Assembly (NCBI GenBank): GCA_022453515.1
Contig: JAJNNY010000059.1
Location: 156,281-220,280 of the forward strand
From: Astrocystis sublimbata
Taxonomy: Eukaryota; Ascomycota; Sordariomycetes; Xylariales; Xylariaceae
DNA: 64,000 bases
Direction: 5' to 3'
The notes below the pieces were generated by a model. The model did not search any database, was not told where the DNA came from, and was given only the letters and a program-made list of their open reading frames with translations. The position numbers and the translations under genes were made by a program. This document shows, piece by piece, positions 1-11,971 of this stretch. The stretch's first letter is position 1. Every line of letters begins with the position of its first letter.

Positions 1-689
1 CCAGCCTTTTGCAAATGGTTCTTCACATCCTCGGGCGCGGAACAGCCGTTGGCAGGACCCGAAGGTGCGTTGGTTTCCCCGCGGACCCTGGCCGGATACG
101 TGGACAGCTCGCTCCATTGACTACTGGCGAGAGAGGACATGGCAATCACACCACCGGGCGCCATGACGCGCTTCATGGCGGCGATGGCCTCGCCCGGATT
201 GGGGATGAGGAACACGACGAAGCCGCAGAGCATATGAGTCACGGAGTTGTCAGCCAAGCCGTCGCAGGTATGGATGTCAATCTTGAGAGACTCGGAGCGC
301 TCCCAATGCGTGTTCCCCTTGCCGATCTCCGTAGTTTTTCGGTTTTCATACTCCCCCAGCATATGCGGGTTGCTGTCGGCACCGATGACCTTGGCTGCCG
401 TGGGCAGCTGGTCATGATAAGCCTCGAGAACGGCGTTGGTGACTTGGCCGGGGCCGCACCCCATGTCGACTACCACCGTGCCGGCATTGGAAAAGGGCAG
501 CATGGCATTAGAGTGCTCGGCCATGTGCTTGGCGGGGGCAACTCCCGGGCCGCCCGCGATCATCTGGGCCATGCCGGGAGCAATAACCGCCCACTCCGTG
601 CTTGTGATAACTAAGAGCGAAAATTAGGGACTGTCGCCACCGAGAGGTTCAGATCTGACATGGCACGTACGAGGGGGATTGGCAGTCAT
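1..689 (-). CDS. SAM-dependent methyltransferase, 3' end beyond window
   Basis: Class I S-adenosylmethionine-dependent methyltransferase of unknown substrate, partial. Exons run 689-671 and 610-1 on the minus strand; the 60-base intron has donor GTACGT and acceptor CTTAG, and joining the exons gives a continuous frame beginning MTANPPLITSTEW. Motif I (VVDMGCGPGQ, about residues 53-62) and a following acidic SAM-binding stretch (GADSN) are clear, and a motif IV-like segment ending in FLIPNPGEA and the following KRVMAPGG turn are typical of the fold. The resemblance is to small-molecule or secondary-metabolite methyltransferases rather than to protein or rRNA ones, but this is inference. The reading frame is still open at base 1, so the C-terminus is outside the window. 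I chose the start at 689 because the alternative ATG at 661 lies inside the intron and soon meets a stop. Confidence 0.8.
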
Positions 690-1643
690 TTTGTGCTGAG
701 TACCTGGTGAGCGCCAGAAGAGGCTTGGGAGAATGCTGATTCTGAAGCCGTCAAGAGCACGAGACACAAAGGTATTGTTAGCAGACAGGCGAAAGGTGGG
801 TAGAAGCTATAGATGACGGATGCTCAAGCGAGAAGGGAAGAATGGGAAAATAGCGGGAGGGGCAGCTGGAAGAATAAAACCAGGCTCGGAAGGGGGGTGA
901 GTGTAAGCCTCTATCTAGCCTTCGAGTGCTGTGCCTCTTTGAATAGTACCAACAGTAACATGTACCAACATCGCAGCCAAGAACCGGATCTCACGAGCCA
1001 GAATACCAACAGTAATTTTTCGTGCAAAGGGACACCTAATCACCGAGCTCACATAAGAAGTCTTGATATGTTCATGTGTTCGTGAGATCCTTTCACTCGG
1101 AGTGGCTCTGCTGCTATTGGTATTACTTCCTGTCGATTTCACTTCGTGTCTATTCTCGCCTTTGCCACCTGAGAATTCCAAGTGGCCATCGAGGTGGTAT
1201 GCGAAACGACTTACAACCTGATCCTGCATAGGTAGGTATCCTGCAACGCGCCACAGCTGTTATATGCAAGTGCTAAGGGCTAATTCGATCGTAATAACCC
1301 ACTCCCAATCCCAATCTCCCAATATCGTATTATGGCTACCTCCCTACCCTAAGTACGTAGTCATTCCTCACACTCAGATCACAGCTAGCCTTGGTATAAT
1401 CACTTATAGACTGGGCAATCATCGACTCCGGTGTCTGGAGCATGTCTGACCACGTGAGAGAAGTCCATCGCCGTTTCCGCTGACTCCTCTAGATAGATAG
1501 CACTTTCGCATCGAGGGTTGATGCAGAAAGAGTACATCATCCAGAGTTAATATCGCGATCTCCTTCCTTATCGGTCATCTCGCAGACTTATAGATAGTCC
1601 CGTTAACATTAAGCTACAAAGGAGATCCAAAGAGGAAAAATAT
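690..1643. other. Intergenic, nothing recognised
   Basis: Presumed shared upstream region of the methyltransferase and downstream region of the tRNA at 1644. Only short random open frames are present. No repeat or RNA was recognised. Confidence 0.5.
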
Positions 1644-1723
1644 TGGACACGGTCGGGGTCGAACCGACATCGCGGGATGCCCCCTTAATCAGTACCCGCA
1701 TGCTCCCATTACACCACATGCCC
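1644..1723 (-). tRNA. tRNA gene, anticodon not assigned, probably intron-containing
   Basis: Read on the minus strand, a 7-base acceptor stem (GGGCATG with CGTGTCC, discriminator A), a D arm beginning TGGTGTAATGG (good box A) and a T arm GTCGG-TTCGACC-CCGAC (good box B) fold as a tRNA. A run of five T follows the 3' end, as expected for RNA polymerase III termination. The anticodon arm is long: the stem GCGGG/CCCGC encloses 18 bases, consistent with a 7-base loop plus an intron of about 11 bases. I could not place the anticodon convincingly because position 33 is not T under the simplest folding, so a degenerate copy remains possible. It shares arms with the tRNA at 6712. Confidence 0.65.
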
Positions 1724-2081
1724 TTGAGTGGGTCTAATGGATACTCAATATATATACCTCCTGCTCCTAACATACAGAGGACCCCTACACAACTACCCCG
1801 TATGCAGGTACGAGCAGGTAGGAAGTTGCTCGGTGTTAGAATAAGGGGTAACTACCATCCAGACTACATGTGCCGTGGTTTGGACTGCCATTTCTGGCAG
1901 GCGTAAGGCTTCACATTCCAGCAGTCTAGACCACCACGCTATGTACAATACCATTGGCACGTACGCAAGTGCTGCACACCCCAAATCCTCACTGGTAGGC
2001 GGGTCCACATCTACCTACACTTAACATCTGTAGACAGCCCAGATACCAGCAGCATATATACATCACCACTCCCATCCACCC
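1724..2081. other. Intergenic, nothing recognised
   Basis: Lies between the tRNA and the 3' end of URB2. It presumably contains the URB2 3' untranslated region. No open frame is convincing. Confidence 0.4.
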
Positions 2082-5000
2082 CTAAACCCCCTTCCAGCCC
2101 CCAAAGGTCCTCCACTCCGCAAACAACGCCTTAAACAGCGCCCTGCCCCCCACATCCAGACTCTCATTCAGCACCCTCCGCCTGCCCTTGCCCGTGATGT
2201 CCAGGACACTATAAAACCCGACCTCGAGCGCCTTTCTCATCTCCCGGGACACCTCGCCCTGCAGCTGCAGTTTTATATATACTTCGAGAACCAGGTACAT
2301 GTGCATCCCCGCCGCGCGCTTGGCCACGTCCGTGGCCGAGTCCAGCGCAGTGTGAGATCGTGCGCGCGCGACGGAGGCAGCTGAGGGCTCGCAGATCAAG
2401 GTCAGGAGGCGTGCGAAGCGCTCGCCGTGTCGTGGGGCTAACCGGGTTTGGAGCCAAGGGGGATGAGTAGATGCGGTTCCGCGGCGGGATGCTGTTGCGG
2501 ACGATGATGAGGATGATGAAGGGTCGGCGAGGAGGACGCTGAGAAGCGCGCGGAGGGTCTTGAGGAGGATGTGGAAGTGTCCGCTGAGGCGCACACGATG
2601 GCGTTTGATGATGAGGGCGACGACCTTGAACAGCGAAGAGTAGATCTCGCCGGCGGCTTTGGGACCCTCGATTTTGGGGCCGTGGGCAGAACATACTTCG
2701 ACTACGGCTGTTAGGGTGGCTTCGATGTTGTGTTGCTTCATGGACGCGGCGTGCTTGTCGAGGAGGAAGAGCATTGTCTCGGATATCTGCTTGAAGTGAG
2801 GGAGGGAGTTGGTGCGGCTGAGATGTGAGGTGTAATGCTCGTGTATTTTGGCGAGGTCTAGTGATTTTGGCGTATCGGCTGACTGATCGCTGCCATTTGG
2901 CGCTGCAATATCATGTCAGCTGTTATTTCACGTAGTCAAAGACTCGGAACTCGAACGTACCTGGGTAAAGCTCGAGGAGCCTTTGAGCAGCTAGCAAAGA
3001 TCCGATAGAGCCTCCGGTAAGTTTGTCACGGGCCATTAGCTCGCCAATCAACTGGTCTTGCGCAGACCTGCTCTTTCCCTGCGTGTAGGCACCTACGAAC
3101 CCATATATAATTTCGTCACTAACACCTTCGACGCCTTCGTCCAGAAACGCGCTGAGTGACGCTGCGGTATGACGGTTTGGGCGTTGTTTAATGAGGAAAG
3201 ATCTGAGCTTCCAGACAGCAGCCGAGTTTCCGAGCAACGCAGTGTCGCCGACTCTCTCTAAGAGAGTAACAGTGTCGTCGGACAGCTCGATCTTGGTCTC
3301 AGAGCCGGCGTCGTCGCTGATGACTTGCGCGGCATCTAAGACCAACGGCAAGAGCCGGAGCCACTCTTCAGGAAGTGGGGCTTTAGACTTTGATACAAAT
3401 TCGTCAAGGGCCTCTTTAACCAGCTTAGCAAGCGTTTTCCCAAAAGCATCAGGCTTGACACCAAATTTCCGCCAAGATTCGTGAGAAGCTTTGTGCTCCT
3501 TAACTACTGCAGCGAGGCATTTTAAGATAAGGATTTGCGTGTACGCGATTGCACCTTGCCCGAGTTTGGGGTTCTCGGTGTACTTGTAGGCGTCGCACAA
3601 GTAGGACTCCGTCAAGTCATTCGGATTCGCGAAAACTTGTCTGATCATAGTCAGTATGCGAACTTTGGATGGGGTTGAGATGAGGCGATATACCTGATAG
3701 TGGTGTCAACCAACTTCTCAGCCAAGCATAGGAGAATATCATTGCCGATTATTGTTTCAGAGCAAACATCGCTTATATCGAGAAATTTCATGTCCTGCAG
3801 AAATATCAGTAAGAGTATAATCATCATGAGTGGCAAGGCAATAGCCATCCCGTATCATGACAAAAGCGAAGACATACCTCATAGAAAGTGGGCTGCTGCA
3901 TAATCTTCACAAGCAGCCGTAGGACGGCGAGGGTATATGATGGGTATTTGGCTGCGTGCGAGTTAATCGTAGACTTGTGCTTTTTCCACGAAGCCATCAT
4001 TCGCTTCCGGCGGCCTCTCGTCCAGCTCTCAACTGGGAACTCGAGCAGAATTGACAGAAGATCGAGACTTTGCGGTTGCGTCCATCCGCACTTCTTTCCC
4101 GAATTGTCGAGAGTGTCTAAGAACGGTGCTATCAAGGCATCGACCATCGGCTCCTCATCTGCCACGTCGCAGTTCTCAATCAATGGCTGTACATAATTAA
4201 GACGTTGTTGGGTTGGTATTGATGGCAGCTTATAGCTAACAGACCACAGTAATTTGACGAGCTGGTCAGTCAAAGTGTTGACTTCCTGTTTCGGTTGCTC
4301 ACTGAGTCTGGGTAGGTGATTGAACACCAGATCCACGTATAGTTTGAGAGTCTCGAGGTCAGCCTCGATTTTGGCAGACTTGATCAGTCTTTCCACCATA
4401 GAGCATGTCAACTTGTTGAGATCTTCTTCATATTTGCCACCGATATGGTTCGCGAGACAGAGTTTGTAGCAACAAGAGAATGCCTCGAAGGTTTCGGTGC
4501 CCGTCAAAGAGCCCTTTTTGAGGATTGGCTTCAAATCGGATTTGACCTTCTTCCAGATCTTCTTACACTCATCTGACGATTCCCACGAGGCCAGAAACCC
4601 GAAAATCCGCCACCTTAACGCTAGGACCTCGGGCGAAATGTCTCCCCAAATCTGATCCATTATGGAAAAGAGCTTCGACTGAATAATCGCAATTATGTTC
4701 TCGTCGGTAATCCCGGCACAAATACCATCAAGAACAACGAGAACCTCTCCTGCCTTGCTAGGTGTCGACTCTAGATCTTCCAAGAGTCGTAGCAGCTGGG
4801 ACCCTGTGAAACTGGGCTGTATGAGGGTTGCCAAATGCTGTCGGATTTTCTGGTCAAACCATATCGATTGCATCACAGATTCAGCTGCACCGAGATTTTT
4901 AAACCAGTGTGTGATGAATCTGGCCAGGTTCCGTGCATTAGAATATGCACCCTGTAGAGGGATAATGACATTATCGACAACATGGTTACTCGTCTTAGTA

Positions 5001-6446
5001 TCACTACTCGAGACTTTGCTAATGATGTCGAAAATGGCCCCTGGGGTTTCAGCCAGAAGGAATACCTCCGCGTCGCAGGCAAGGATCTTAGACAACAATG
5101 TCCAGTCGATGTCAGCTCCGTCGGGGTTGTGTTGCTGGTATAGTTCCCGTAGCGTCTCGGTATATGGAATGGATCGGGTCTGCAAAGCAACATCTAGCAG
5201 TCGAGAAAGGACCTCATTCTTCTTTTGTCGAGTCAAAGGTTTGAGCCCCTCAACTACCACTTGAAAAATGGTCTCGATCCAGGCATCGTGTTCGATCTTG
5301 GACTTTGGGTCACTGGTGTCTCGGGGAGTCCTAGCGGCTATACTCCACATGGCTGTGGTCGATGCGACGACGTCCTTCTGGGCGATCTGCAAGGCCAACT
5401 TCAACATGTCTATGTTCTTGTCCTGAGTGAAGCGCTGCCTGGCAGGTCGAATGAAATATGCACCCAAGAATCTCCTGAGTTGAGAGGCCCAGATATCACG
5501 GCACGTGCTGTAGATGTGGTTTCGAGGATGGGTAGAGTCATCCTCTTCGACTTTGGCCAACGTAAGGGAAACTCTCTCATAAGCATGTTTAGCGAACTCG
5601 AGGCTGTCTTCCTTGCTATGGAGCCGGAGGTTCCATACTGCGGTCAGGGTATCGATCCAGGCTTGTTGACCTTTTACAAAGTCCACGTCGGGAAGGGAGA
5701 GCGAGTGGTCGCATATCAACAGCAATCTAGCGGTTATATCTCGAGTATCGTCACTGGAGGATGAGAAGAGAGACTTGATGTGTTCTGCGCCAACTCTCTT
5801 CTCAGGAGTGACCTCGCCGGATAGAGCAGTGCCTTGCTCTAGCAGAATTGCCACAGATGTAAATACTTCTGAGGCCGTCCTCAGACAAGCTGTGGGAGTT
5901 CGGAGCTCTGCGAGGGTGGCAGGCAGTCCCGCGCCTCTCTTCCTCTTCTTTGCCGTCATAGCGTCTTCTTGGTTCCCAGGTGTGCTCGTCCATATTTCTG
6001 GTGCCGTAATATCTCTAAGAGTCTTATTGAGAATGGATACGAAGCGTGTGTATGCGAGCGTCCTCCCTAGGGCTTGGGCGGGTATCTTGGGGAATACATG
6101 GGCGAGAACGGTCCAGGTTAGAGGGTATCGGCGGGATTGTTCGGCGGCGTCGGTGTTGCCGCCCATCTGCTTGAGCAGCCATCGCAGTACGGTTTCTTCG
6201 ACGGCATACAATCGAGTGCGCTTTGCTGCGGCGAGCAGTAGCCATAGCTTGTGGATTTTGTCGGGGAGGGGGGAAGAAGTGTCGTCGTCGAGGGTCCTGA
6301 CGGCGCGTATAAGTGCCAGTTGCTGCGACTATAAGACGGAGCAGGATACTTTGTTAGTAGAAGTTGATTAAAGAGAATGAAAAGCTCATCGAGCTACTTA
6401 CATGCACATCAGCATTTACCTCGCCATCAATGGCCATGGCTTCCAT
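2082..6446 (-). CDS. URB2: Nucleolar pre-60S ribosome biogenesis protein Urb2/Npa2
   Basis: Large nucleolar protein needed for 27S pre-rRNA processing in early pre-60S particles. Five exons on the minus strand (6446-6402, 6328-3878, 3794-3694, 3640-2961, 2902-2082) give 1365 residues, in the range of filamentous-fungal Urb2. All four introns are 53-83 bases, with donors GTAAGT, GTATGT, GTATAT and GTACGT, and every junction keeps frame. The body is a long alpha-helical, HEAT-like protein without catalytic motifs. The last 230 or so residues match the Urb2/Npa2 C-terminal family, with conserved helices around MHMYLVLEVYIKLQ and the GFYSVLDITGKGRR stretch. A short poly-Ser tract interrupts the C-terminal domain. 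The start at 6446 gives a short first exon (MEAMAIDGEVNADVH) followed by a consensus donor; a second in-frame ATG three codons later is an alternative. Identification rests on the C-terminal domain and overall size; I recognise it with good but not complete certainty. Confidence 0.85.
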
Positions 6447-6711
6447 TGCGGAGCGGAGCGAATGGGCATCACAGGACCACCAAATTTGGTAGGATTGATA
6501 CTGCGCTCCAGTACACTACTATGTTCGCGAGCCAGGAACTTTTTTTTAGCTTTAAGTGTCGCATGGAGAGCTCCCCTCCAAGCTCGAAGGGGCCAAAAGT
6601 TACCGCCAGCTTGCGCTACAGCTGCGATTGGCAAAGCTGCGATAACGATAAGATAAGTTCTTGCCAAGACCAAAACAGCAAATTGGGATTAGCGCACTCA
6701 CTGTTAATCAA

Positions 6712-6799
6712 GGGCAAGTGGTGTAATGGTAACATTCGGGCAACACCCGCTCTCACGCTCACCGGGCCCGAGTTGTCGGTTCGATTCCGGCCTTGTCCA
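6712..6799 (+). tRNA. tRNA gene, anticodon not assigned, probably intron-containing
   Basis: Acceptor stem GGGCAAG/CTTGTCC with discriminator A, a D arm starting TGGTGTAATGG, and T arm GTCGG-TTCGATT-CCGGC are all intact, and a T-run follows at 6801-6807. The anticodon stem TCGGG/CCCGA encloses about 26 bases, which would be a 7-base loop plus a long intron that itself can form a CCCG/CGGG hairpin. Candidate anticodons can be read (for example CTC inside the enclosed segment) but none sits in a well-formed canonical loop, so I leave it unassigned. It is clearly related in sequence to the tRNA at 1644-1723; the two flank URB2 on opposite strands. Confidence 0.65.
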
Positions 6800-7299
6800 G
6801 TCTTTTTCTCTATATTTTCTTTCTAGATTGTTCTCATGCCTACTTACTAAGTATAGGAAAGCAATTTTAAGCAGATCTTAATATAACTGCCCTTTTCTTT
6901 ACCCCCAAATCTTGGGAGATACCTAGGTACTTACCTAGTAGCGACGGGGCTGCCTCCCTTCGGCTCGCCGGGTCGCAACGCCAAGAGGCTAGAGCAAACT
7001 CAACTAGCCAGCCCTGACAAGCCAGCCTGAGCTGTACATACCTAGGTACATACCATCGCAGCCGGCTCCGTCTCCATTTCGTTGGATCCCGAACCTCATC
7101 ATCGATGCCAGCCAAAGCCGAAACGTCACCATTCGCGGGACGATAAAAAAAAAAAAATAACCCCCCTTCTCCTCAGCCACCTCTCCCGACAGACACCCCC
7201 AGGTACGCCCGCACGCGACACCCGGCCGAATTGCCATTGCAGGTCAATTGACCACATCTCGACTAACAATTGCTCTTCGCTTTCGCACAGCTCGCAAAA

Positions 7300-7731
7300 A
7301 TGTCCGAGAAATCGACAACAACTCCCGCGCCCTCGAGCGCCGTCGGCCGGCCCGTGAGCGAGGCCCTGCTGAACGAGAAGGTAGGCCCATTCACTCTCCA
7401 CATGAGTTGCAGCCCGATCTTCCCGCATTAGACTTCCACAACCGATCGACGACCAAGCATATAATCGCATCGTTGGAACGAAATACCTCACGAGACCAAA
7501 AACGAAGCGAAGGCTAACCATCATACCCCTCGCTAGTGGGACCGCTGCGTCTCGAACATGCTCATCAAATCGACCCTCGGTCTCGGCTTCGGCGTCGTCT
7601 TCTCCGTCCTCCTGTTCCGGCGGCGCGCCTGGCCCGCCTTCGTCGGCGTCGGCTTCGGTGCCGGTCGCGCCTACGAGGAGTGCAACTGGAGTCTGAAGCA
7701 AGCCTCGAAGGACCTCAAGAAGAAGGCCTAG
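7300..7731 (+). CDS. MIC10: MICOS complex subunit Mic10
   Basis: Small inner-mitochondrial-membrane protein that bends the membrane at crista junctions as a core MICOS subunit. Exons 7300-7380 and 7537-7731 give 91 residues, the normal size. The second exon opens with the family hallmark WDRCVSNMLIK and has two membrane hairpin segments: the first with the glycine motif GLGFG (about residues 42-46), then the charged RRR turn, then the second with GVGFGAG. The C-terminus is lysine-rich. The internal intron has a less usual donor (GTAGGC) but a good branch point (GGCTAACC) and acceptor CTAG. A 5' leader intron is likely at about 7203-7290 (donor GTACGC, branch GACTAAC, acceptor CACAG), ending nine bases before the ATG. 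Confidence 0.93.
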
Positions 7732-8747
7732 AGCCTAGTCACTGTCATAAACTTACTCCCAGCGACTGTGCCAGGCGGCTCGTCAATCAATCAACCACCC
7801 ATCCACGATCAAGAGGCCCTCGAGCGGAGACTGAGGGCAAGGACGGAATCCGCTAGTATGATGGAACTGTCCCCAGCTGGTTGGTTGCGTGTCGGAGCGA
7901 AAGAGGGCATGGGGTCAGGAAACGAGAATTCGCATCATTACGACATCTCGGCGCACGGATAGACAGAACTCGGGGAGTTGACCAGACGAGCCAAAGCGAA
8001 GCGTTGAAATCACCAACAAGCAAAACTGCATCATTTATTACATGCACAATTGTACCAACAGCAGCATCCGTAATCAATAGACAAGACAAAGCTTATATAC
8101 CAGTCCCGGCAAGGGATGAGATGAGTCCCTATTCCTCGAATAACAAGAAATAACTTGGGTGCAACAACATGCCTGAAGCTAGATCAAGAAATTCGACCGT
8201 GCTTCATGCAAGATGCGAGTTATTACATTGGCTGAGTACCAACTTCTTTTTGTTGTTTCTGTCAAGAGACAGGTAGCATTTGACATGATCGAAATGCGTT
8301 ATTCTTATTCATCTATCTTCTCTATCACTTTCTTCTCCCAACTTTCAAACCTCGTGCGACGAGCCGTCTTACACGAAACATCATCACCATTATCATCATC
8401 CGAACGATCGATGAATGAAAGCCATCTCCAGCCCCCGTAGCTGCGTAGACAGCGTCTGTCCTGTCCAGGGTTAACACCAAGGGGAAAAACCAGCGGAGAG
8501 AAACTATCCTCGTGTGCCCAGTCACGCCGTTTCCCTTTCCTCAAGAACTCAGGTATCTCCGACGACGGCACGACTCCCTTCTTCTTCCTTATGTTCCAAT
8601 GCCACCTGAAAAGTGCACTTATCGAACACCACCTTCGTTTCTTCCTTATCTTCTTTTTCACACTCAAACCTAAACCCAATCTCAACCCCAATCCCACCGT
8701 ACCCTGTTGTTGGCAAAGCCCGCACTGTCGGCGGCGACCTGCTGTCC
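7732..8747. other. Intergenic between MIC10 and the gene ending at 8748
   Basis: Both flanking genes end here, so it should hold two 3' untranslated regions. A pyrimidine-rich stretch with repeated CCCAATC-like hexamers lies at about 8665-8700. No gene recognised. Confidence 0.4.
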
Positions 8748-9506
8748 TCACAGAGACGTGGTGCGGACCTGTAAAAAAGATCCCCTGCCGGGAAACTGTC
8801 CTTCTCTCGTCATACCCCGCCCGCTATAAGTGCAATAGAGCGACGATTCGCGAGCACGGGTGAAATGAGTGTCGTTTTCGACGTCGATATCATAGGGAGT
8901 GGAAGGAGGAGTAGGTGCAGCAGCGGCGTCTTGGCCCGAGAACAAGCCCTCTTCCATCTCCAATGTCACGTCTGCCCTTCTGGTATTATTACCCCGTCTG
9001 AGGGAGCCGAACAAAGCGCTCGCAGTCGGTGCGAATAGAGGCTTGCGAGACAGCAGCTTGCTTCGAGGCGGCAGCTGCGTGTAGTAGTTGCGGTTCGGAA
9101 GGATGTTGTGCCGCCGCGTGATCCTCATCTGGGGCATGCAGCTCGAACTTGACTTGGCCAAATCACAGAGGTCAGCGACGGCGGGAATACCGCCTTGCTC
9201 GCCATCGTTGCACGGGGCTAGTGACAACCCCAGAAAACCCAGAGCCCATTTGCAAATTGCCTGTCGCGCCTCTTTTTCGACGTCTGATGTTGGTTCTATC
9301 TGGAAGTAAGAAGCGTACCATGTGAGAAATAAAACTCGGAGGCCGGTGAACAGCATGACGCAGAGGAATGATGCGAGGAGAACAGTTGTGGTGACGATGC
9401 CCACTATCTCCGCGCTGCTTGCGGGGCTGGGGCTGAAGTTTGCGAGCGATATGTACCGGGCGGTGATGCCCACTGGGACGACGGTTTTCATTGTTGATTC
9501 TATCAT
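8748..9506 (-). CDS. Uncharacterised single-pass membrane protein
   Basis: Intronless frame of 252 residues from ATG at 9506. I do not recognise a family. A short N-terminal segment with several Ser/Pro is followed by a strongly hydrophobic stretch at about residues 33-65 (IVGIVTTTVLLASFLCVMLF and onward), giving one or two membrane passes and a longer soluble C-terminal part. That tail is Arg-rich (LPPRSKLLSRKPLF) and then Pro/Ala-rich and acidic. There is no signal peptide cleavage site that I can see. Codon use is GC-rich at third positions like other genes here, which supports coding. The 3' end may be modified by splicing, since the stop overlaps a GTGAGG donor-like sequence. Confidence 0.55.
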   Translation of the reverse strand: MIESTMKTVVPVGITARYISLANFSPSPASSAEIVGIVTTTVLLASFLCVMLFTGLRVLFLTWYASYFQIEPTSDVEKEARQAICKWALGFLGLSLAPCNDGEQGGIPAVADLCDLAKSSSSCMPQMRITRRHNILPNRNYYTQLPPRSKLLSRKPLFAPTASALFGSLRRGNNTRRADVTLEMEEGLFSGQDAAAAPTPPSTPYDIDVENDTHFTRARESSLYCTYSGRGMTREGQFPGRGSFLQVRTTSL

Positions 9507-10003
9507 TTTGAGGTTCGCTTGGGCAATGTGTGTGGTCGGGTCTGAGACTGCGAGAGGCTTGGTATAAGTATTGAAGTGATGGTTATGCGAACGTTAAGGT
9601 ATCTGCTAAAGGGTTATTCACAAAATGTGTCTATCATTATCCGGCGGCGGGCCTATAACTGAAGCTGATAATCATGGCCACGAAGACCGGAGAGAATGGT
9701 GCCTAGTAGTTGAGATATGCATGGTCCATCTTCCCACACGGTGGTCTCCCGTCACCTGGCAGTCGAGCCGTAATATTGGCCATCGTGAAGCTGAAACGGA
9801 GAGGGAAAGGGTGCCCGCTGGAATCAGCACGTGGCAACCACTGTTTCATGAATCATAGACTACAAGTAGGTACCACGTGCTTCACCCGCGCAACAAGACA
9901 TGGCGAGAAGGAGCAACACCACGCCAGCATGCAACAACTTGAAGTGAGGCAGCTACGGAACCTCGCGATGTGTTGGGGCAGGCACGAAGGACCATGCAGG
10001 TGC
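9507..10003. other. Intergenic, nothing recognised
   Basis: Upstream region of the membrane protein gene and 3' region of the photolyase gene. No element recognised. Confidence 0.4.
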
Positions 10004-11971
10004 TTAGTTCTTCTGTCTCTTGACGTGGCGGTCCATCGGCCCTGTCTTGACAACGTCGCTTTTACTCCTCGTGTGCTTGCCTCCATTCCGAGGCTTCGCA
10101 GCACGCTCGGCGTCATCAGCGTCATCGCCATCATCGTCGGTGCCAAACCCGTCCGTTCCTTCCATCTCTGTCTCACCCGCTTTCTCAAACAACTCCTTCC
10201 ACGATCCATCTTTGACCGCCTCGTCGTTTCCGTGGAGACCGATACTATAAGCTCTCTTCATCGCGGCAATGCACACAGTTCTCCTCTCCGAAAAATCAAA
10301 CATTGCCTCGGGATATACGCCCTCCTCTTTCTTGTCGGTATCATCCAAGCCGTTCCCTTCAATCTTGACCCTTGCTTTATCCAGCGCTGCCTTCGGCGCC
10401 TTCCAGGGCTCATAGATGTACTTCGCATCCAGATCCTTCAGCTCCGGCACCCATCTTCTGATGAAGTCGCCCTGCTTATCCCATTTTTGCCCGAACGCTA
10501 TGGGGCTATAGCAACGGAAATACTGCGAGTAAAAAGCCGTGCAACTCAACCACTGCCAGTTGCCCGCGTTGGACGCCGGCTCATGGTCGAGGAGCAGCTC
10601 TTCGAACACATCGGCGCCCCTTTCCCAATGCACGTAACAGCCGCCTCGAGTCAGGAAGCAAGCCACCATGTGCCGGCCTAGATGATGGATCCATCCCTCG
10701 ACGCGCAGCTGACGCATCAGGGCGTCGACGAATGGAAAGCCCGTGACACCATCCTTCCATCGCAGGAACCACTCGTGCGCGTGCGGTGAGTCGATGTGGT
10801 ACTCCCCGCTGATGGCGTTCGTGCCCGTCTCTGTGTCCTCATGCTTCGAGGGTAGGTGCCAGGGAATAAATCTTACGGTAGGATTGTTGAGTGTCTGGAT
10901 GTAGGGCGATCCAATGGCTGCTTGGGCAGCGAAGTACATGTCCCTGAAGAGAAGCTGACCTGTCAAGCTCTCTGGCGGCTTCGACGCCCCGTTGCCGTAC
11001 TTCTCAACTGCTTCGCGTGCGCGCCAGTAGAAGAGCCGCGGAGAGAGCGCGCCGAAGTGCATGTGAGGCGAGAGAAGCGTCGTGGACTGCGGCTCGAAGG
11101 CGGCGGGACTGGTCTTCGGTTTTTGGAAAGTCGCTGCATATTTTACGTCTGCCATGACGTTCTCGAGCTGCTTGAGGGCAATGGTTTCACCCCCGCGGTG
11201 TGGCGTCGTGGCCGCTGGGAAGCCGAGCTCCTCTAGCGTCTCGATGGCGAAATCACCCTTGGGTCCTGCGATGCTGTTGTATGCCTTGTCTGTCTTGCTT
11301 CGGTGAGAAGCATTGACGTCTAATTCGCTCAAGTGCTTCTCTTGTTCGAAATCGACTGGCATTTCTCCCGGATCCGGGAGGTGTTTCGGTGCAGGTATCG
11401 GCTTCGGAACCTCTCCGATCTTGTGTCCGGCAGTCTGGAGCTGCATGATGGACATGGTGGGCTTGCCACCATTCTTTTTCACAACCTCGTCGCTGTCCCA
11501 TAACGTTCTGCCGTAGCGCGTCACAACCTCGACTCCTGCCTTCTTGGCTGCGTCGGTGATGACTCTGTCCCTTTCTTTTGCGTAGGCATCGGTGTCTCGC
11601 TCAAAGACGAGGTGGGTGACTTTCCAAGTCTTGAATAACTTGGGGAATAGAGTTTGCGGTGCCTCCCGGATCACGAAGAGCTTGGATTTGGAATTCAGTT
11701 TCTTGATTGAGTCTGATAGATCTTGCTGGCAGTCAAGCCTATCGTATTGGTATAATTAGTAATTTGCACATCATGAGACAAGCCGCATCATCGGATCTTA
11801 CATGTACTGCCATCTATTCGGACCGGCCTTGACACGGTAGACATAGTGAGGATCCCATGTGAATATGGGCCACAGAACCTCAGGATCTAGGTCGAGAGCT
11901 GCTTTCAGTGCAGGTGAGTCGTGGAGTCGTAGATCGGTTCGAAACCAGTAGAGTACTCTTGGCTTTGCCAT
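10004..11971 (-). CDS. Cryptochrome/photolyase of the (6-4)/animal type
   Basis: Flavoprotein that repairs UV (6-4) photoproducts with blue light, or acts as a light sensor. Exons 11971-11802 and 11738-10004 (63-base intron, donor GTAAGA, acceptor GATAG) give 634 residues. The N-terminal Rossmann-like antenna domain starts RVLYWFRTDLRLHDSPAL, and the segment GPNRWQYMLDCQQDL is typical of the (6-4)/animal clade rather than CRY-DASH or class I CPD photolyases. The FAD domain carries EGWIHHLGRHMVACFLTRG (His pair and His at about residues 408-413, the positions used in (6-4) repair) and the NWQWLSCTAF stretch. The family usually has LARH; here it is LGRH. The C-terminal extension of about 100 residues is acidic and then basic (ends KRQKN), possibly a nuclear localisation signal. 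Repair activity versus signalling cannot be told from sequence. Confidence 0.9.

Noticed and set aside
9..614. 201-codon plus-strand open frame
   Set aside because: Antisense to the methyltransferase, which has clear SAM motifs on the minus strand.
8305..8751. 148-codon minus-strand frame
   Set aside because: No ATG start, low complexity, lies in the expected 3' region of the gene at 8748; no family resemblance.
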